DNA of 64,000 nt from Gracilariopsis chorda (Eukaryota > Rhodophyta > Florideophyceae > Gracilariales > Gracilariaceae), in assembly GCA_003194525.1 (NCBI GenBank), contig NBIV01000018.1:434001-498000 (forward strand), written 5' to 3'. The notes under the pieces are model-generated. The model ran no database searches. It saw only the letters and a program-made list of their open reading frames with translations, and was not told where the DNA came from. This document shows positions 59,902 through 64,000 of the stretch, one piece after another; within the stretch, counting starts at the first letter, position 1, and each line of letters starts with the position of its first letter. Both the position numbers and the translations under genes were made by a program.

Positions 59902-60600
59902 AGACTTCACGTAACTCTTAACCGTGTTCTGGAACAAGAATCAAAGCAGCCAGAATTACAAAAAAACCCACATAAAGTGTCAAAAATGTGTTGAACAAAA
60001 CTGAAAGAGTAACAGATAATAGGCTGTCTTTGGTACCGCTGGTAGTAGTACAGTACCAACAGTACCAAGGGTATGTAATAAATTGTGATTTGGAATTGCT
60101 TACGAATATCGCGGTTCTGAAAGTTTGACTGACATACACGTGTATCGTCTTTACTGGCAGTTTCCAGCATTTGCATGAAGGAAAAAAAGTGTTCTATCCG
60201 CTGCATGGGCAAACGCCACGGTAACAACAAGACCCCTTCCTCCAAGTTTCCTCCAATTATATAAGGAATTTTTTTGAGCTTTATACCTTGACTCATGTAG
60301 CACCATGATTCTTCCGAGCTAGTTGCGCAATAACCCATTATCTCTCCAAAGACGGTCAAGATGATTCGTTGAGTATTAATTGCTCTTTTCATTACAAAGC
60401 TCTGTGATTCCACCTGAGAAAAAAGCTGATTTGTAAGCCAACTCATGGGGTGTCATAAAAATTGTTCTCAATTCCAGTACTAAATCCCGATCTATTCCTC
60501 CGTGGATTGTTGGCTCCAACAAAATGCTATGTAGTACACGTACACTGTTAGTTCCAAACAAAAAAATGGGACTCCTTCTGACATAAATACCGTGTCGGAA
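59902..60600. other. Intergenic, AT-rich
   Basis: Several minus-strand ORFs; the longest (59907-60446) has hydrophobic runs but no motif. Not called. Confidence 0.4.
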
Positions 60601-60970
60601 TCGATTGCAGCCGGGCGGGGGTTGGTGCATCAGCCCCCGCCCAGTGGGAAGCTCAGCGAGGATGGGTGTGGGAGTTGGGGGTTCGATTCCCAGGGAGTCG
60701 AAAACCGTAAACTGCACTCATCACTCGCTTGGAATTGGAAGCAGGGTTGGGGAGTGATGCCCCTGGTCCTTGGATACGGGGCACTAATCCCCCCGGTCCT
60801 AAAAGAAGATGAAGATGAAGATGAAGAGGGTTGGGGAGTGACGACCCCAGTCCTAGGATACGGGGCATTAATACCCCCGGTCCTGAATGGAAACTGGGGC
60901 TCGGGGGGTTGATGCCCCCAGTCCTTGGAGTACCGAGGGAGTGGCGCCCCTCGGATCCTAAATTTTGTTT
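60601..60970 (+). repeat. tRNA-derived SINE with tandem GGTTGGGGAGTGA units
   Basis: A consensus Pol III B box GGTTCGATTCC lies at 60680-60690. About 30 bp upstream is AAGCTCAGCGAGG (60649-60661), a fair A box, so the head looks tRNA-like. Downstream a roughly 65-85 bp unit beginning GGTTGGGGAGTGAYGMCCC and containing GGATACGGGGCAYTAAT is repeated (from about 60744 and 60829, with a third degenerate copy from 60890). A (GAAGAT)n stretch at 60804-60827 separates the first two. It ends in a T-rich run. Probably a SINE with body duplications. Confidence 0.65.
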
Positions 60971-61063
60971 TTCGTTTTTTTCTGGTAAATCATTTATTTG
61001 TATTTTATTTCTGATTTCCTGTGTACTAGAGTCACGTATGGATGTCGCGCGCCATCTACGGTC

Positions 61064-61372
61064 ATGAGCAGCCCCTGTACTCATGTCAAGGATGCCTTAG
61101 GACTAAGGCCCACAGCAGAGCTAGTGGAACTCCTCTCTTCTCTCCCCATCGTCCAAAAGAATATCCCTTTGGACGTCGAACCCTTTCCAAGGGTAATGGA
61201 ACGTTTGCGAGAAAAATGGCAGCGATTCGAAATTCCTTCTCACAGACGTAGTCTACCACGCAAGTTGGACAAGGAGGACATCGGTGAGCACGATTTCGAG
61301 CATATAGAGACTGCTCATGCCTGTTCGATGCCAAGATTGGTTTCAGTCAATTCCAATCCTCAACGACCTTGA
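61064..61372 (+). CDS. Possible small protein, 102 residues, unknown
   Basis: ATG at 61064. The sequence SPCTHVKDALGLRPTAELVE, VQKNIPLDVEPFPRVMERLR and EKWQRFEIPSHRRSLPRKLD has balanced composition and looks coding. No family recognised. It follows a SINE directly, so it may be the relic of a longer gene or element. Confidence 0.35.
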   Translation: MSSPCTHVKDALGLRPTAELVELLSSLPIVQKNIPLDVEPFPRVMERLREKWQRFEIPSHRRSLPRKLDKEDIGEHDFEHIETAHACSMPRLVSVNSNPQRP

Positions 61373-61740
61373 CCGCACACATTTAGCGCAGATTCGCTGG
61401 TGACAAAGCTAGGATGCCAATACTGTTGGCGCTCATAACCAAAAAGTTTCTCCCGCTATCCAGAACGTTTGTAACTTCAACTTTCAAGCACACTGCATCT
61501 CGAACGCAAGCAAAGAAACCGATACTTATATCTTTTTATGCGCGCGCCAAGCCATCCCCTGACCCGGAAAGCTCAGTTTTCGATTGGTATACACATCCTA
61601 CATCCGCTACTCATTCGCAGAAGAAGGTCGGGATAATCTCACATATGCAGAGCATCCGCTACCAGACCAAACGAATACGTATTCCTGCTCCCATGCGTAC
61701 CGCAAAACTGCACTTACGTACACTCGATTCCAGTCCAATT
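61373..61740. other. Intergenic, weak plus-strand ORF
   Basis: A basic ORF (61414-61788) overlaps the antisense ORF below. Not supported. Confidence 0.3.
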
Positions 61741-62199
61741 CTAAAACACAAGCTTTCTCACAACACGGGCAATCCCAGAATCCGCTAAGATTTTCCGAGC
61801 ACGACCTTTCTTCTGCACAGAGGTTTCATTGCCACCCACCCAGTTAGAGCTGCTCTCGCTTTCTTGTTCTCCGGCTTTGCTCCGTGTTACCGGTTTGCTG
61901 CGCCCAGTTGGCACAGCGGAACATCGGGCTTCTTTTATATCAGAATCATCAGTCTGTCCAGCAAAGCTCGTCACGCTCATCTCCTGCACCCTCTTGTGAG
62001 CTCTCGGTTTCCAGAGGACTGAACGACGTGTCCTACGCTTTTTTGTTATACCCGCCCGTGGTTTTTGAACAGAAGCAAAGCCTTCAGGCTTCTCGCTGGC
62101 CCACCACGTGCTCACAGAGCGGAGGGCTCGTCCGTATCGAGAACGACGTGGTTCCTTTTTCCTCGGTGCCATCAGCCTGACATCCATCGAAGGGGGCAT
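61741..62199 (-). CDS. Possible basic protein, 152 residues, unknown
   Basis: ATG at 62199. Very basic N-terminus (MAPRKKEPRRSRYGRALRSV), then KPRAGITKKRRTRRSVLWKP and a Ser/Thr/acidic patch. It could be a small nuclear or ribosome-associated protein. No family recognised; the evidence is the open frame with an ATG and nuclear-signal-like clusters. Confidence 0.35.
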   Translation of the reverse strand: MPPSMDVRLMAPRKKEPRRSRYGRALRSVSTWWASEKPEGFASVQKPRAGITKKRRTRRSVLWKPRAHKRVQEMSVTSFAGQTDDSDIKEARCSAVPTGRSKPVTRSKAGEQESESSSNWVGGNETSVQKKGRARKILADSGIARVVRKLVF

Positions 62200-63160
62200 C
62201 CTTGTGATGTGGTTGTCCTGCCTCCCTCGGTATCGAATACCGCAGTCGTCGAAACAGACTGGGTTGTGATATCCTATAACCAGATGGAGCGCTTTCTTGG
62301 TTGCGAATGCTCAGCTGATGGTCGAGGCCACTTCCAGGCTATTGATTCCTCCAAAGAACGCGCCGCTCTTTATTATCGTCTCTTTGTAACGGTGCGCTCA
62401 TTGAAGAAGACGACAGTTATCGTCGTCAGAACCGTTACAGCGCAGTGTGCGGTTTCTCAAGCCCCGAGGGTTAGAGACAAGAAGGCGCAGTGCTGGTGGA
62501 CATCTAGAAATCTTATACCATAGACCACTTAATATCAGTGCGTTAGTCGTTCTCTATTAGCATTCAGATCTATCTAAGGGTAGAGATGATGGGCTCATAT
62601 TGCGCATCACTCGTGGAGAACTATACGTGAATCTACCGTCCCTGGAACAAATACGGCTGTGCCGAGTTCTGCAGACGTTAGTGGAAGCGAAACGACTGAG
62701 TACAAGCTTTGTGGACCTCAAGATAGTCATAGGTGCCAAACACGTTACTCGCAGGACGTTGCAGAGCTCTTATCGATTATGAGTGAGCGCTGGAATTTTG
62801 ATGTTTGTTGTCGGGGTTTCTGGACATTGTGAAGTTAACCGAGAGAGAGAGAGAGAGAGAATCTAACCGAAACGGGCTTGTAGAAAAGCTGACGAAGCCA
62901 GGGCTTTCTATACCTCTTGATGAAGAAGAACGTGAATCGCTAGACTTCTTGGAAGTACGGTAGAGCCCCAAGGTTAGTCTGTCCGGTTCGCCATCCATTG
63001 ATCAGTTCCCAAAATCACTGGTTGAAGAAGTTGCGGAACAGCTCTCTCTCTCTCCCTCCCTCTCAAGTGTTTCTTGGTGGTCCTACTGGGCTTTGCCCAA
63101 TTTCGACCTATGTGCGGAAGAGAAATAGTTTTGTCCGCTATTAAGAGCCCTGGCATAGAT
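62200..63160. other. Intergenic with (GA)n microsatellite
   Basis: A plus-strand ORF at 62065-62523 has coding-like parts (NQMERFLGCECSADGRGHFQ) but no match. A (GA)n run lies at 62839-62860 and a (CT)n-like run at 63043-63064. Confidence 0.4.
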
Positions 63161-63297
63161 TTGAAACCACGGTTGATCAGTGTGTCATGAGGTGCAGGGG
63201 GCGCTCGAAGTCCGGGCAGAGATCTTGTCGCCTTCAGTAGAACGCCAAGGGCTTGAAGTCACAGCGATCCAAATGACCGGCAACGTTGGAACACTTG

Positions 63298-63328
<31 letters not shown>

Positions 63329-63410
63329 GGAGAAGTGCTTTGGTGAGGGATTCGATCACGGTTTCGGAATTAGTAGCGTAAGCCCACACAACAACTGAGA
63401 ACGAAGCCCA
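63161..63410 (+). mobile_element. LINE 3' fragment, copy E, with (GA)n expansion
   Basis: Matches copy B (31.7-31.9 kb): TTGATCAGTGTGTCATGAGG, then CGCTCGAAGTCCGGGCAGAG, then GAATTAGTAGCGTAAGCCCA near the 3' end. The translated DQCVMRC corresponds to DHFVMRC. A (GAGA)n run at 63298-63327 replaces the AGAGAGAG word found at the same place in copy B. 5'-truncated. Confidence 0.65.
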
Positions 63411-63566
63411 CCAAATATGACAAGGGGTTTAAAGCAAAAGAGCCAAGGTAAATAGCATCAGAGTGGAAACCTTGTGCTTATGCATCATCGTTCATGATAA
63501 GCGCAGCGGCGGGGAAATGCGTTTAGTAACAGTGATGTGGAAATCAGGGTGAAATGGATGTGCGAT
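63411..63566. other. 3' flank of UTP14
   Basis: No feature seen. Confidence 0.35.
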
Positions 63567-64000
63567 CTACCGCATCAAACCTCTTCTGGCTCGGACCCTC
63601 TTTCCTGCACGTTCACTCCGCATTCTCAGGACCGCTTGCTTTCCAGCCCGCGTTTGAACCAGAGGCTCGATAACGGTACCTACCGTCTTCGACACCCTGG
63701 GCTTGACCACCTCTTCAAATCTTCCGCCTGCCATCAACTCCTTACAAATAGGTGTGCGTACCTCCATTTCCCATTCTTCTCTCTTCGCAAATGGGAATGG
63801 AACCTGGGCCATCGTTAGTTGCGCCGCTTGCTTAATCCGTCGCTGGTCTAGAATCACATGATTCAGCTTCGCATCCTTCCGCGCTTTTACGGCGTTCTTC
63901 CGCGCTTCTTGAAGTCTCTGTCTTGCCGCCCGGGCAAATGCGCTTTCGCTCTTCTTAGGCTTCACCCCCGCCCCATCCCACTTTCCCCATCCCGGAAGAA
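63567..64000 (-). CDS. UTP14: UTP14, C-terminal part (runs off right edge)
   Basis: The minus-strand frame is open from the window edge to the stop at 63567 (about 143 codons seen). Conserved UTP14 C-terminal blocks are GWGKWDGAGVKP (family GWGSWxGxG), a basic helix KNAVKARKDAKLNHVILDQR, then FPFAKREEWEMEVRTPICKE and KPRVSKTVGTVIEPLV. UTP14 is a nucleolar component of the small-subunit processome; it activates the Dhr1/DHX37 helicase to release U3 snoRNA in 18S maturation. No internal ATG is needed, as the gene continues upstream outside the window. Confidence 0.9.
   Translation of the reverse strand, partial: LPGWGKWDGAGVKPKKSESAFARAARQRLQEARKNAVKARKDAKLNHVILDQRRIKQAAQLTMAQVPFPFAKREEWEMEVRTPICKELMAGGRFEEVVKPRVSKTVGTVIEPLVQTRAGKQAVLRMRSERAGKRVRARRGLMR

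Noticed and set aside
59907-60446. 179-codon minus-strand ORF with hydrophobic stretches
   Set aside because: AT-rich sequence next to a MITE; no family motif and no supported start.
1-64000. tRNA or rRNA genes
   Set aside because: Scanned for A/B-box pairs and rRNA-like sequence; only SINE-like heads were found, none folding as a full tRNA.

Overview
This is a nuclear window from a eukaryotic alga, most likely a red alga of the florideophyte (Chondrus-like) type. Three observations point there. The host genes include plastid-type proteins: a ribose-5-phosphate isomerase A with a transit-like N-terminus, a DUF493 protein, and a zinc-knuckle DDB2 of the kind seen in plants. Most genes are single-exon. 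The four introns that can be placed are all 68 to 71 bp long with GT-AG ends and a CTAAC/CTGAC-like branch site. The species call is inference; no rRNA or organelle marker is present.

Layout. 0-7.2 kb is transposon-rich: the N-terminal half of a Tc1/mariner transposase at the left edge, a 3' LINE fragment, a TKL-like kinase gene, and a PIF/Harbinger-like element (TAA target duplication) with a pogo-like DDE element (TA duplication) inserted into it. 8.5-31.2 kb is the main gene island: RPC2 (Pol III) divergent from CTU2, a MAPEG protein, an unknown gene, a Uma2-type nuclease-like protein, pirin, a small two-exon gene, DUF493, MED20 with a 14-nt first exon, a JAMM deubiquitinase-like protein, RpiA, and a secreted cysteine-rich protein. 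31.3-33.6 kb holds LINE tails that run into a 1.5 kb (CAGACA)n satellite. 34-42.4 kb carries a Methyltransf_16 protein, a U1A/U2B''-like protein divergent from DDB2, and a disordered unknown. 43-49 kb is decayed DNA with one solo LTR and a MITE. 49.5-59.4 kb has an 800-residue disordered protein, LINE fragments (one broken by a solo LTR), an LCM-like methyltransferase, a third solo LTR, a 27-bp perfect palindrome and a secreted alpha/beta hydrolase. 59.7-64 kb holds a MITE, a tRNA-derived SINE, weak ORFs, a LINE fragment and the C-terminus of UTP14 running off the right edge.

The host genes are mostly housekeeping: transcription (RPC2, MED20), tRNA modification (CTU2), splicing (U1A-like), ribosome assembly (UTP14), DNA repair (DDB2), chromatin or ubiquitin (JAMM), and carbon metabolism (RpiA). 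They do not form one pathway. The most interesting non-gene signals are the palindromic site arrays in the pogo-like element, a family of ~190-bp solo LTRs with perfect 5-bp target duplications, and the satellite that begins at a LINE tail.
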